A DNA stretch of 64,000 nt from assembly GCF_030053415.1 (NCBI RefSeq), contig NZ_JASGBJ010000003.1, forward strand, positions 124,001 through 188,000. Reading direction: 5' to 3'. Positions within the stretch are counted from its first letter, which is position 1. Each line of letters starts with the position of its first letter. The translations under genes were made by a program, and so were the position numbers. The DNA is from Marinobacter sp. CHS3-4. Lineage in GTDB: Bacteria; Pseudomonadota; Gammaproteobacteria; Pseudomonadales; Oleiphilaceae. The notes under the pieces were generated by a model. The model was not told the DNA's origin. It saw only the letters and a list, made by a program, of their open reading frames with translations, and did no database searches. Positions 18,311-27,190 of this stretch are shown in pieces.

Positions 18311-20290
18311 ATGACCGCAAACAAAACGCTACTCCTTTGCTCGTGTGACAGAACCCAATCACTGAACCCCGAAGCCCTTCAGGCCGCTGCAGCAGCCGAC
18401 CAGGTTTTCTCGGTTGATCAGTTGTGTGTCGGCGAGATGAACAAAGCCGTTGAACATCTTGGCGGTGACTCTGAAGTATTGATTGCCTGTGGTCAGCAAG
18501 CGGCCCTGTTCGAAAGACTGGGGGAAGAAATCCAGGCCGAAACCGGGCGTTCTGCTTCGCTGAGCACAATCGATATTCGTGACCGGGCGGGCTGGAGTTC
18601 CAGCAATGCCGACCCTCGGCGGTTAAACGCCAAGCAGGCGGCTTTGCTGGCGGCCTCTCGTTTGCCGTCCCCGATGGCGCCCGCGAAAACCATTCAATCT
18701 GATGGCGTGTGCTGCATCGTCGGCCCCACCGACCAGGCAATTCGAATGGCCGGACTGGTTCAGGATGAATTGGGTGTCACTTGTGTCGTCAGCGATTCGG
18801 GGCCCATTCATTTGCCCTCTGACCAATACGATGTGGCGAAAGGACAGCTGCGCTCTGCCTATGGAGCGTTGGGCAACTTCAAGCTTGAATTTGAGCAGCT
18901 TCAAACCCTGAATCCGGCAGGACGGGGAGCGTTGGGCTTCGGCGAGGTGAAAGCCACGGCGCGCAGCGAATGCGACGTGTTTATTGACCTGCGCGGGGGT
19001 GCCCCGGCCTTTCCCAGCCATGAAAAACGAAACGGCTATTTCTGGGCTGATCCGGCGAAATCCGGCGAACTGGAACGAATTGCGCTGACCGCCAGAGAGC
19101 GCGTGGGCGAATTTGAGAAAACGGTTTATTTTAACCTTGAAGAATCCCTGTGTGCCCATTCTCGGGCCAACAAACCCGGTTGTACCCGATGCCTGGACGT
19201 TTGCCCCACTGAGGCGATTTTTTCCTTCGGCGACTCGGTTCAAATTGATTCAGATATCTGCGCCGGTTGTGGATCCTGCGCTGCGGTTTGCCCAACATCC
19301 GCGGTGACCATGAATGAAACACCATTCGAAGCCATCACCAAAGCGGTGGACGTGCTCGCCCGAACCTATCGAGAGCACGCGCAGGAATCGCCGCGGCTGG
19401 TGTTCCACACGATGGGGGTAGGAGGGGATGCCATTACCGAACTGGCGCGTTTCGGTGACGGACTGGCAGATGACCTGATTCCTCTGGGAATAGAACACGT
19501 GGATCGGATCGGCCACGCCGAGATCATGGCTGCGTTTGGTGCCGGTTTCGCGGAGGTGCTGATCCTGGCGGATACTGACACAGATCGGGAGGCACTGGCC
19601 TCCGAGGTGGCGCTGAGTCAGGCCATGCTTCACGGTGCCCATCATTCTTCCAGCCGCGTACGGATCATCGGCGTTGACGAACTCAGTGCAGAAGGCGAGA
19701 ACACTGCGCGTGTCAGTGAGCCAGTGTTGCTGGTGGGTGGACGTCGGGATATCACTCGCGTGACCCTTGCAGCCATGTCTGACACGATCGAAGAGCCGAT
19801 TCAACTGCCTGCCGGTGCGCCCTACGGTGCGATCGAGATTGATTCCGATAAGTGCACGCTTTGCCTGGCGTGTGTGTCGCTCTGCCCTACGGGTGCTTTG
19901 AACGACCACCCCGACCGCCCTGAAGTCCAGTTCACGGAAAACGCTTGTGTTCAGTGCGGCGTGTGCGAAAGTACTTGTCCCGAAACGGCGATTAATCTCG
20001 TTCCTCAGCTTAACCTGTCAAAAGAGGCACTGAGCCCCAGAGCGCTGCACGGAGAAGATCCCTTCGAGTGCATCAGTTGTGGCCGGCCTTTTGGTGTGGC
20101 AAGTACGATTAACCGCATCGTCGAGAAACTCGAAAACCAGCACTGGATGTACAAAAACTCTGACAATGTTCAGTTGATCAAAATGTGTGATGACTGCCGG
20201 GTTAAAGCCCAGTTCCACGGCGACAACTCGCCGATGGCCGCAGGCCAGCGCCCGAAAGTCCGCACCAGCGACGACTATCTGGATAGCTAA
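18311..20290 (+). CDS. Multi-[4Fe-4S] polyferredoxin of the formate dehydrogenase cluster
   Basis: 659 residues from ATG 18311. About 280 residues without clusters are followed by two ferredoxin motifs ('CTRCLDVCP', 'CAGCGSCAAVCP'). A linker domain with 'VFHTMGVGGDAI' resembles the iron-sulfur subunit fold of hydrogenase/heterodisulfide reductase systems. Two more ferredoxin motifs ('CTLCLACVSLCP', 'CVQCGVCESTCP') and extra Cys pairs ('CISC', 'CDDC') lie near the C-terminus. There is no signal peptide, so it is cytoplasmic. It begins a rightward operon divergent from DUF3305. It may be a redox or Fe-S donor for formate dehydrogenase maturation; the electron partners are unknown. An in-frame extension to 18146 would cover the divergent promoter. 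Confidence 0.85.
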   Translation: MTANKTLLLCSCDRTQSLNPEALQAAAAADQVFSVDQLCVGEMNKAVEHLGGDSEVLIACGQQAALFERLGEEIQAETGRSASLSTIDIRDRAGWSSSNADPRRLNAKQAALLAASRLPSPMAPAKTIQSDGVCCIVGPTDQAIRMAGLVQDELGVTCVVSDSGPIHLPSDQYDVAKGQLRSAYGALGNFKLEFEQLQTLNPAGRGALGFGEVKATARSECDVFIDLRGGAPAFPSHEKRNGYFWADPAKSGELERIALTARERVGEFEKTVYFNLEESLCAHSRANKPGCTRCLDVCPTEAIFSFGDSVQIDSDICAGCGSCAAVCPTSAVTMNETPFEAITKAVDVLARTYREHAQESPRLVFHTMGVGGDAITELARFGDGLADDLIPLGIEHVDRIGHAEIMAAFGAGFAEVLILADTDTDREALASEVALSQAMLHGAHHSSSRVRIIGVDELSAEGENTARVSEPVLLVGGRRDITRVTLAAMSDTIEEPIQLPAGAPYGAIEIDSDKCTLCLACVSLCPTGALNDHPDRPEVQFTENACVQCGVCESTCPETAINLVPQLNLSKEALSPRALHGEDPFECISCGRPFGVASTINRIVEKLENQHWMYKNSDNVQLIKMCDDCRVKAQFHGDNSPMAAGQRPKVRTSDDYLDS

Positions 20291-20307
20291 TAAAAACAGG
20301 ACACAGC

Positions 20308-21153
20308 ATGGTTGAATACGTTGATGCCGGAAAAGCCAATCTGATTGGCACTGATGCTCCCCGGCCGCAGGATAAGAACCCGCGAGGCATTGATCGGATC
20401 ATTGCGATTGCGTCTGGCAAAGGGGGTGTGGGCAAATCTACGGTGTCGTCCAACCTGGCCGTTGCGATGGCGTCAAAAGGGCTGAAAGTAGGCCTGCTGG
20501 ATGCGGATGTTTATGGCCCCAGTCAGCCCCGTATGCTGGGCGTGTCCGGTCGCCCCTCCAGTCCGGACGGCAATACCATTTTGCCCCTTCGTAACCACGG
20601 CGTGACGCTGATGTCCCTGGGCCTGATGGCTCAGGATGGCGAGGCGATTGTCTGGCGTGGCCCGATGCTGATGGGCGCGCTGGAACAGATGATGAACCAG
20701 GTGGATTGGGGCCGGCTGGACGTTCTGCTGGTCGATCTGCCACCGGGTACCGGTGACGTCCAGATGACGCTCAGCCAGAAATTCTTTGTGGCGGGCGCTG
20801 TTGTGGTCTCGACGCCACAGGACATCGCGCTGATGGACGCCCGCAAGGGGATCGACATGTTCAAGACCATGGAGGTGCCACTGTTCGGTATGGTTGAGAA
20901 TATGGCGTCGTTCGTGTGTGATGGTTGCGGCAAGGAGCATCATCTCTTTGGCCATGGTGGAGCGCGGGCAGAAGCCGAAAAAATCGGAGCCCCTTTCCTT
21001 GGTGAGATTCCCCTGGATCTGGAGATTCGTGTGAGCTCTGACGGCGGTGTGCCGATTGTGGTCTCAAAACCGGAAAGCCCCCAGGCTCAGGCTTTCCAGC
21101 ACATTGCTGACGAAATTATCGCCTCTGAGGTATACGCTAAGGCCATGCAATGA
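20308..21153 (+). CDS. Mrp/ApbC-type Fe-S cluster carrier ATPase
   Basis: 281 residues. A deviant Walker A motif 'SGKGGVGKST' (about residues 36-45), switch 'DADVYGPSQPRMLG', Walker B 'LLVDLPPGTGD' and the cluster-bridging C-D-G-C (Cys204, Cys207) are all present. These NTPases form dimers that hold a [4Fe-4S] cluster and pass it to target enzymes. The gene is 17 bases after the polyferredoxin gene and overlaps the next gene by ATGA. It may load clusters on the polyferredoxin or on FdnG/FdnH. It has no N-terminal MIP18/DUF59 domain, unlike housekeeping ApbC. Confidence 0.9.
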   Translation: MVEYVDAGKANLIGTDAPRPQDKNPRGIDRIIAIASGKGGVGKSTVSSNLAVAMASKGLKVGLLDADVYGPSQPRMLGVSGRPSSPDGNTILPLRNHGVTLMSLGLMAQDGEAIVWRGPMLMGALEQMMNQVDWGRLDVLLVDLPPGTGDVQMTLSQKFFVAGAVVVSTPQDIALMDARKGIDMFKTMEVPLFGMVENMASFVCDGCGKEHHLFGHGGARAEAEKIGAPFLGEIPLDLEIRVSSDGGVPIVVSKPESPQAQAFQHIADEIIASEVYAKAMQ

Positions 21154-21854
21154 TCGAGACACCTTCATTCCCGCCGCTGTTGTCGGGAGAAGTTGTGCCC
21201 AACAACATGGACCCGTTTGAAAAGGCTGTCAGTCGCGCCATTGCCGGTGTGGATTCAGGCACCGTGTTTTATTCGGAAGCGGGCGATACCCTCAGGGCGG
21301 CACTGGTTCTGGCACCTGAAACGCCGCTGGAGGAAGCCATCCAGGCCGTTTATGTGGCACAGATCGGACTGGCTGAAAGCCTTGGGGCTCTGGCTCCGCC
21401 TGAGGTTGCGGTGCATTTTTTGTGGCCGGATCGTATCAAGGTCAATGGTGCTGTGTGCGGCAGGGTGAGATTTGCTGCCGATGTGTCGGACGCAAACGAA
21501 GAGCCGAATTGGCTGGTCGTGGGTATCGAGGTGCCTTTTATTCCTCAGGGCGACGACCCGGGTGCCAATCCAAACGAGACCTGCTTGCTGGAAGAAGGTT
21601 GCAGCGACATCAGCCCGATGGCGTTGTTGGAAAGCTGGTCCAAACATACGCTGTTGTGGCTGACTTACTTTTTGGACGAGGGTTTTGAGCGTCTGCATAA
21701 AGAGTGGCGGCCGCGCTGTGACACCCTGGGCGAACCGGTGAAACAGCCGAAGCCCGGTGTATTTGTTGGCCTGGATGAAAAGGGCCGGATGCTGTTGCGT
21801 GACGGCCCAATGACCGAGACCATCAGCCTGATTCAATTTGCGGAGCATGTATGA
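21150..21854 (+). CDS. DUF4444 / lipoate-biotin ligase-fold protein
   Basis: 234 residues. The N-terminal two-thirds resemble a biotin/lipoate A/B protein ligase fold ('ALVLAPETPLEEAIQAVYVAQIGLAESLGALAPPEVAVHFLWPDRIKVNG'). The C-terminus ('GVFVGLDEKGRMLLRDG') is the DUF4444 part. The usual catalytic Lys context of active ligases is hard to see, so a ligand-binding or divergent role is possible. Both ends overlap their neighbours by 4 bases, so it is strictly part of the polyferredoxin-Mrp operon. The link to formate dehydrogenase is contextual. Confidence 0.75.
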   Translation: MIETPSFPPLLSGEVVPNNMDPFEKAVSRAIAGVDSGTVFYSEAGDTLRAALVLAPETPLEEAIQAVYVAQIGLAESLGALAPPEVAVHFLWPDRIKVNGAVCGRVRFAADVSDANEEPNWLVVGIEVPFIPQGDDPGANPNETCLLEEGCSDISPMALLESWSKHTLLWLTYFLDEGFERLHKEWRPRCDTLGEPVKQPKPGVFVGLDEKGRMLLRDGPMTETISLIQFAEHV

Positions 21855-22327
21855 AACTTGCCAGAACCCTTCGCCTGGATATCTCCGACGACAATGTCTA
21901 TGAGCGCCCAGCCCCGAGTGGCGAGTGGGCGATTTCGGGCGGCTTCGAGTTCTCCAACTGGACCGAATCAGACCTGAAAGGTAAGGCGAGGCAGGCCTTC
22001 ACCAATGGTTGGTACAGCATCGAATCTGGCGGGCGTGCGAGCTTTGTGGGCGTTTGTCAGATTACCGAATCGGAACTGGAGCAGCTGCGTAAAACCTTGG
22101 CCAATACATTTGTGGATGTGTATGGCGCGCCAGACATTGATGCCGCTTATCCAGTCGCCTGTGAAGAAATCGATCAGATGCGCAGCATGTGCGAGGACTT
22201 TGAAGATAACACCTTGCTGATGGTCAGCCGCGAGCTTACCGATCTGGGCGTTGAGGAAACCTATCGTTCCCGGGCGCCGCAGGATGCGTCATTGGAGGCA
22301 TTCGCTGTGCACGGCAGCGTCGATTGA
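21851..22327 (+). CDS. DUF6505-like protein, last gene of the polyferredoxin operon
   Basis: 158 residues, soluble and acidic. The start is 'MKLARTLRLDISDDNVYERPAPSGEWAISGGFEFSNW', and the middle has 'QAFTNGWYSIESGGRASFVGV'. I believe this fits DUF6505, small proteins found near formate dehydrogenase genes; the family assignment is from memory. No metal or catalytic motif stands out. Its ATG overlaps the previous stop (ATGA). Its stop abuts the convergent moeA stop, with no spacer. Confidence 0.68.
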   Translation: MKLARTLRLDISDDNVYERPAPSGEWAISGGFEFSNWTESDLKGKARQAFTNGWYSIESGGRASFVGVCQITESELEQLRKTLANTFVDVYGAPDIDAAYPVACEEIDQMRSMCEDFEDNTLLMVSRELTDLGVEETYRSRAPQDASLEAFAVHGSVD

Positions 22328-23575
22328 TTAGAGCCCGAAGCTGCCATAGGGGATGAAACGAACCGGGGTGCCCGGCTCAATCTGCTGGGCGTGTTCATCC
22401 AGCTCAACCAGACCTTCTGACCAGGCCAGTCCTGTTACCCGTCCAGAACCTTCCGAGCCGAAGACCTCCACCTGACCGTCGCGAACCCTGGCCCGGAGCA
22501 TTTCACTGCGTCCAGGTTTTTTGTTCTTGGAGAAGTTTGCGGGCATCAGATAGCTCTGCGGTTCGAACCATTCAGCACCGGCTAGAAGTGCCATGGCAGG
22601 CGCACCAAACCTCAGCGCGCAAACCCAGGCCGCGACAGGATTTCCCGGCAGGCCAATCACCGGTGTGCTTTGGAACATGGCCAGTGCCAGTGGTCGACCG
22701 GGTTTGATCGCAATGCGCCAATTACTCATGTCGCCGTGAGCTTTCAGGGTTTTCGACACGTGATCTTCGTCGCCTGCGGATACACCGCCACTGGTCAGGA
22801 TCAGGTCGCATTGTTCGGCACCGCGCTCCAGCGCCGCTTTAACATCTTCCGCTCGGTCCAGGGCGTGGCCGAGATCGACCAGCTGATACCCCAATTGAGT
22901 GACCAGTGCGCTCAGCATCGGCCGGTTCGCGTCGTAGATCTGCCAGTCAGTGACCTCGGCACCGACTGGTTTTACCTCGTCGCCAGTTGAAAGGACTCCA
23001 ACTCTCAACGGCTGGTAGGCGTCCACAAATTCGACACCTACGCTGGCCAGTACGGAAATGTGCGTGGGGGTTATCCGTGTGCCGGCAGACAGGATTTTGT
23101 CATTACTTTTGATATCCTCGCCCGCCTTCCGGCAATTGGCGCCGGCTTTCAACGTACCGTTCAGATGCAGTTGCCCATCTTTGATCTCGCAGTCTTCATC
23201 CAGCACCACCGTATCGGTACCGGCAGGTATTACGGCGCCGGTGAGTATGCGGATGGCGTGGCCTTGGGGAACGCTTCCTGAATAGGGTTCCCCCGCCGCG
23301 CTTCGGCCATCGACAAGGGTCAGCGTGCAGGGTACCTCGGTGATGGGGCCGGCAAGCGCATAACCATCAACGGCTGAATTGCTGCTTGGAGGGTGAGCCC
23401 GAGGCGCGTAGACATCACTGGCCAATATCCGGCCATTGAGCTGAGGCAGGGGCACACCAGATTCCACTCCTACAACCGGATGCAGGCGGACGCGTAGGCG
23501 TTCCAGAGCCTCATCCACTGGTGTCCAGTCAACGCCGGGCGGCAGGGCAAAACAGTCGTTGCGAAGCGGGTTCAT
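22328..23575 (-). CDS. moeA: MoeA molybdopterin molybdenumtransferase
   Basis: 415 residues. The domains are MoeA N-terminal ('SSNSAVDGYAL'), the MoCF-binding domain with 'GVLSTGDEV' and 'TSGGVSAGDEDHV', 'IGLPGNPVAAWV', and the C-terminal beta domain. It inserts molybdate into adenylated molybdopterin. The last gene of the fdhD-mobA-mobB-moeA operon, it starts with an ATGA overlap with mobB. It gives the formate dehydrogenase island its own molybdenum cofactor finishing steps. Confidence 0.95.
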   Translation of the reverse strand: MNPLRNDCFALPPGVDWTPVDEALERLRVRLHPVVGVESGVPLPQLNGRILASDVYAPRAHPPSSNSAVDGYALAGPITEVPCTLTLVDGRSAAGEPYSGSVPQGHAIRILTGAVIPAGTDTVVLDEDCEIKDGQLHLNGTLKAGANCRKAGEDIKSNDKILSAGTRITPTHISVLASVGVEFVDAYQPLRVGVLSTGDEVKPVGAEVTDWQIYDANRPMLSALVTQLGYQLVDLGHALDRAEDVKAALERGAEQCDLILTSGGVSAGDEDHVSKTLKAHGDMSNWRIAIKPGRPLALAMFQSTPVIGLPGNPVAAWVCALRFGAPAMALLAGAEWFEPQSYLMPANFSKNKKPGRSEMLRARVRDGQVEVFGSEGSGRVTGLAWSEGLVELDEHAQQIEPGTPVRFIPYGSFGL

Positions 23576-24099
23576 ACCTCTCCCATGGATGCTTCTTCAA
23601 GGCCCAGAACAAAGTCTGCAATAGCGGGCACGTCGTTCACATCGAAAGCGGGGCCGTCGAAGTCAGTCGGGTAATCTGTGGCCACGGCAATGATGCTGGG
23701 GTCGTCATGGTGCCTGGGTGCTTTCTCGCACGTCTGCCTGTGTACTTCAATTTTCGCGTGGGGATCGGTTTTGAAGCCTTCCACCACCACCCAGTCACAA
23801 GGGCCAAGTCTCGCCAGCAACTCTTTCAGTGTTGGTTCGGCGGCTCCGCGAAGTTCGTGCATGATGGCAAAGCGTTGCCCGCCTGCAAGAAGAACCTCCT
23901 GAGCCCCCGCCTCGCGATGCTTGTAACTGTCGGTGCCAGGCTGATCCACGTCCACGGCATGATGTGCGTGTTTGATGGAGTTGACGACCAGCCCCCTGCT
24001 GGAAAGCTCGCGGATCAGGGCGCTGGCAAGGGTCGTTTTGCCGCAGTTTTTCCAGCCGACGATACCAATAACGTTCACTTCAGGTGTTGCTCCGCCCAC
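23572..24099 (-). CDS. mobB: MobB molybdopterin-guanine dinucleotide biosynthesis adaptor
   Basis: 175 residues from GTG 24099, or 168 from GTG 24078. The latter overlaps the mobA stop as GTGA and fits the family start 'NVIGIVGWKNCGKTTLA', which is the P-loop. Other features are 'SIKHAHH' and 'VVVEGFKTDPHAKIEVHR'. It is a GTP-binding helper of MobA in making bis-MGD for the formate dehydrogenase. It lies between mobA and moeA with overlaps on both sides. Confidence 0.93.
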   Translation of the reverse strand: MGGATPEVNVIGIVGWKNCGKTTLASALIRELSSRGLVVNSIKHAHHAVDVDQPGTDSYKHREAGAQEVLLAGGQRFAIMHELRGAAEPTLKELLARLGPCDWVVVEGFKTDPHAKIEVHRQTCEKAPRHHDDPSIIAVATDYPTDFDGPAFDVNDVPAIADFVLGLEEASMGEV

Positions 24100-24662
24100 G
24101 CCAGATCTTCCGGCGTGTTGATGTTGAAAAAATCGTCCTCGCCAAACAGCACCAGGGATTCACCCTGGGCCTGGGTCCATTGCCGAATCTTCCGTACGCC
24201 GTCGTTCAGGGCGGCTCTCAAGTCATCTCTCAATGCCACCTGCCAACGCCCGAAGGTTGGTTGGGGCAATCGACCACGCTCCGGGTCAGGCGTTGCAGCC
24301 AGCACCACCGGGGTGTCGCCGCTGGCCAATCGTTGTACCAGGTCCAGAGGAAAGGAGGGCGTGTCTGCTGCGACGCTGATCAGCCACTCATGGCCCTGCT
24401 CCGCCGCCCAATCCATTCCAGCCAAAACACCGGCCAGTGGGCCGGGGAAACCGTCAACGGAATCGGGAACAATGGGTAGCCCCAGATCTTCAAACCGGCT
24501 CAGATCGCCATTGGCGTTCAGCACAAGAGAGTCTACCTGCGGCGTGATCCGGTCAATGACACGCTGGATCAGCGACTGATCACCCAGCATCAGGCGACCT
24601 TTGTCGCCACCACCCATACGCCGCGCCTGACCGCCGGCGAGAATCACCGCGCACTCACTCAT
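24075..24662 (-). CDS. mobA: MobA molybdenum cofactor guanylyltransferase
   Basis: 195 residues from ATG 24662. The nucleotidyltransferase signature L-A-G-G-x3-R-M-G-G-x-D-K is at residues 8-20, and 'DTPSFPLDLVQRL' carries the metal-binding Asp. It transfers GMP to Mo-molybdopterin to form MGD. The ATG overlaps the fdhD stop by 8 bases (ATGAGTGA). A longer in-frame start at 24725 lies inside fdhD and is less likely. Confidence 0.94.
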   Translation of the reverse strand: MSECAVILAGGQARRMGGGDKGRLMLGDQSLIQRVIDRITPQVDSLVLNANGDLSRFEDLGLPIVPDSVDGFPGPLAGVLAGMDWAAEQGHEWLISVAADTPSFPLDLVQRLASGDTPVVLAATPDPERGRLPQPTFGRWQVALRDDLRAALNDGVRKIRQWTQAQGESLVLFGEDDFFNINTPEDLAWAEQHLK

Positions 24663-25524
24663 GTTGGGCGCCTTTTCTTCGCATTTTCTTGTCATCGTCC
24701 GGCACCTGAGACAGGTCCTGATCATACACCAGACGGTGTTGACCGCTCAGGCAGGTAAACTTTTTGCCGCGCATCCGGCCAATCAGTGTCAGCCCCACCT
24801 GCCGCGCGATGTCCACGCCCCAGGCGGTAAAGCCGGAACGACTGATCAGCGTGGGGATGCCCATCAGTGACGTTTTGATCACCATCTCCGAGGTCAGGCG
24901 GCCGGTGGTATAAAGCACTTTGTCTTCGGACGACACACCGTTCAGGTGCATCCATCCGGCGATCTTGTCCACGGCATTGTGACGCCCGACGTCTTCCATG
25001 TAAGCCAGAACCTCTAGCCCCTGGCAGAGGGCCGTGCCGTGAATGGCACCGGTCTCCATGTACAGGCTGGGGGTGTGGTTGATCTGGTAGGACAAATCGT
25101 AAAACGTGCTGGTGTGTACCGGGGTGTCGGGCAGTGTCAGGTTTTCGAGGCCTGCCATCATGTCCCCAAACACGGTGCCCACCGCGCAGCCGGAGGTCCG
25201 GGTTTTCTTTTCCAGCTTGTCTTCCACGTTGGTGGCCTGGGCGGTGCGAACCACGGCCACCTCCAATTCTTCATCGAAATCGATCCCGGTGACGGTATCA
25301 CTGTCGCGCAGCATGCCCTGATTCAGCAAAAATCCCAGCGCCAGGTATTCGGGATAATCTCCGATGGTCATCGCAGTGACGATTTCCTGGCTGTTGAGGT
25401 AGATAGTCAGCGGGCGCTCTTCAATGACGTTAACCGACTTCGCCTGGCCGTTCTCATCCACGCCTTCTATGGGGCGGGATAGGCGAGGGTCGGTTGGGTC
25501 TGGCAGCAATGGTTTGAGAGTCAT
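24655..25524 (-). CDS. fdhD: FdhD formate dehydrogenase sulfurtransferase
   Basis: 289 residues. The FdhD core has 'IYLNSQEIVTAMTIGDYPEYLALGFL', the cysteine loop 'RTSGCAVGTVFGDM' and 'DVGRHNAVDKIAGW', then 'GRLTSEMVIKTSLMGIPTLISRSGFTAWGVDIA'. FdhD passes sulfur from a cysteine desulfurase to the Mo-bisMGD cofactor, which is essential for formate dehydrogenase activity. The loop here carries a single Cys rather than the CxxC of E. coli. It starts the leftward cofactor operon. Confidence 0.94.
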   Translation of the reverse strand: MTLKPLLPDPTDPRLSRPIEGVDENGQAKSVNVIEERPLTIYLNSQEIVTAMTIGDYPEYLALGFLLNQGMLRDSDTVTGIDFDEELEVAVVRTAQATNVEDKLEKKTRTSGCAVGTVFGDMMAGLENLTLPDTPVHTSTFYDLSYQINHTPSLYMETGAIHGTALCQGLEVLAYMEDVGRHNAVDKIAGWMHLNGVSSEDKVLYTTGRLTSEMVIKTSLMGIPTLISRSGFTAWGVDIARQVGLTLIGRMRGKKFTCLSGQHRLVYDQDLSQVPDDDKKMRRKGAQHE

Positions 25525-25668
25525 GTAAACCTGATTATCCTCATGGGCGCTGGTTCACGTGTTGAAAGATGAACAGCGATTCAATTAATAGCATTGATGA
25601 TGGATGCAAGGCTAGTCGATATTGGTGGGTACGTGCGAATGATGCGTGGGACACCTGCAGCCTGTGCG

Positions 25669-26577
25669 CTAGTGCTGCAGTTCATCCCAGTGAGGTGTCT
25701 TTCCATAAAAGCCATCGATAAAGTCGACGAACACGCGCACTTTGCTGGCCATCAATTGACGATGGGCGTAAACGGCGTAAAGCGCCATGGGTTCTGGTTC
25801 ATGTTGTTCAAGCAACACCTGAAGTTTTCCCTCCCGAATGGCCGGGCCGCAGAGAAAAGTGGGTTGAAGCGCGATGCCGGCACCGGAAATCGCTGCAGCG
25901 ATCAGCACATCTCCATTATTGCTGGACATCACCCGCTGTATCCGGCTGCTGCCTGAAAACCACTTTTGCAGCGACGGTATCGCACTCGAATCCATATAGC
26001 TGTAATGCAGATAGTGGTGGTTCTGAAGATCCTCCGGATGCTCGGGAGTTCCGTGTCTGGCCAGATAATCGGGTGATGCGCAGAACACCAGTCGGATGGG
26101 CGCCACTCGTTTGGCGATCAATGAAGAACTTTTTAACCGGCCAATCCTCAGCGCCACATCGAAGCCTTCTTCAACGATGTCCACCTTTCGATCGTTCAGT
26201 TGGAGATCCACTTCCACGCCGGGGTGAGCGTTGCGAAACGCGCTCAACAGCGGCTCCATGTGATGGATGGCAAACGATACCGGTGCACTGATGCGCAAAA
26301 GGCCGGAGGCTTCCGGTTGTAGATCTCCGATCTGATGTTCCAGATCGTCCAGGTCGGCCAGAATCTGCTGGGCACTTTGAAAGTAGCGGTGGCCGGCTTC
26401 GGTCAGGTTCACGCGACGGGTGGTGCGGTTGAGCAGGCGCACGCCAAGGAGCTGTTCCAATTGGGAAACGTATTTACTGACCAGTTGCGGTGAGGTGGTC
26501 AGGCGTTCAGCTGCGCGGGTGAATGAGCCGTCCTGAACGACCTGAAGGAAGGCTCGCATCGCGTCAATTCTGTCCAA
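25669..26577 (-). CDS. LysR-family regulator of the DoxX/dioxygenase pair
   Basis: 302 residues. Helix-turn-helix 'SFTRAAERLTTSPQLVSKYVSQLEQLLGVRLLNRTTRRV' (about residues 17-55) and a C-terminal effector domain with 'RIGRLKSSSLIAKRV'. Translation probably starts at TTG 26577 behind GGAG; an ATG lies 6 codons in. It is divergent from the doxX-like gene. LysR/DoxX/extradiol dioxygenase trios are common in proteobacteria and suggest control of the divergent pair, probably under aromatic or redox stress. Confidence 0.88.
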   Translation of the reverse strand: MDRIDAMRAFLQVVQDGSFTRAAERLTTSPQLVSKYVSQLEQLLGVRLLNRTTRRVNLTEAGHRYFQSAQQILADLDDLEHQIGDLQPEASGLLRISAPVSFAIHHMEPLLSAFRNAHPGVEVDLQLNDRKVDIVEEGFDVALRIGRLKSSSLIAKRVAPIRLVFCASPDYLARHGTPEHPEDLQNHHYLHYSYMDSSAIPSLQKWFSGSSRIQRVMSSNNGDVLIAAAISGAGIALQPTFLCGPAIREGKLQVLLEQHEPEPMALYAVYAHRQLMASKVRVFVDFIDGFYGKTPHWDELQH

Positions 26578-26617
26578 GGTCTCTGCTCCCCGTTAGTCGT
26601 CACCAATAATCAATGTA

Positions 26618-26638
26618 TTGTTGATAATTAAACAACAA
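26618..26638. promoter_or_regulatory. Inverted repeat, candidate LysR operator
   Basis: TTGTTG-N9-CAACAA lies in the divergent spacer between the LysR gene and the DoxX-family gene. Its arm length and spacing suit a LysR half-site pair. The surrounding spacer is AT-rich. Binding is inferred only. Confidence 0.4.
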
Positions 26639-26738
26639 AGGCCATCTTAGTTCCGATCATTGATGATAGTAAAGTGGGTTCATTCGCAGGGCGCTCCGAC
26701 CCTGCGACAACGGATCAACAAACATTTGAGGTGACACG

Positions 26739-27182
26739 ATGAACTCTACTTTCGCGCAAAAACTTCTACACTCAGATGCCGGCTTTGCGGCATTGATTCT
26801 TCGGGTACCGGTAGGCCTGATTCTCGCCGCTCACGGCGCTCAGAAACTGTTCGGCTGGTTTGGAGGTTACGGACTGGAGGGCACCGGGCAGTGGATGGCC
26901 AGCATCGGTCTGGAACCGGGCTTTCTGATGGCGCTGGCGGCAGGGTCGGCTGAATTCTTCGGTGGCCTGGCTCTGGCGATGGGTTTACTGAGCCGCCCTG
27001 CTGCCATCGTGTCTGCGTTTACCATGTTGGTGGCCATTTTTGCCGTGCATATCGACAATGGCCTGTTCATGTCGAATAACGGATACGAGTACGCTTTGAC
27101 TCTTTTTGTGGTGAGTCTTGCACTGGCCGTTCAGGGCGGCGGTCGTTTCTCCCTGGATAGAGCACTTTTGTCGAAAGCGTGA
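26739..27182 (+). CDS. DoxX-family membrane protein
   Basis: 147 residues with four predicted membrane helices. The family pattern is 'ILRVPVGLILAAHGAQKLFGWFGGYGLEGTGQWM' then 'AAGSAEFFGGLALAMGLLSRPAAI'. The ATG has GAGGTG upstream. DoxX-family proteins are inner-membrane proteins of varied, mostly unknown redox roles. It is followed within 8 bases by the extradiol dioxygenase gene, so both are likely co-transcribed and regulated by the divergent LysR. Confidence 0.88.
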   Translation: MNSTFAQKLLHSDAGFAALILRVPVGLILAAHGAQKLFGWFGGYGLEGTGQWMASIGLEPGFLMALAAGSAEFFGGLALAMGLLSRPAAIVSAFTMLVAIFAVHIDNGLFMSNNGYEYALTLFVVSLALAVQGGGRFSLDRALLSKA

Positions 27183-27190
27183 GGTGCCGT

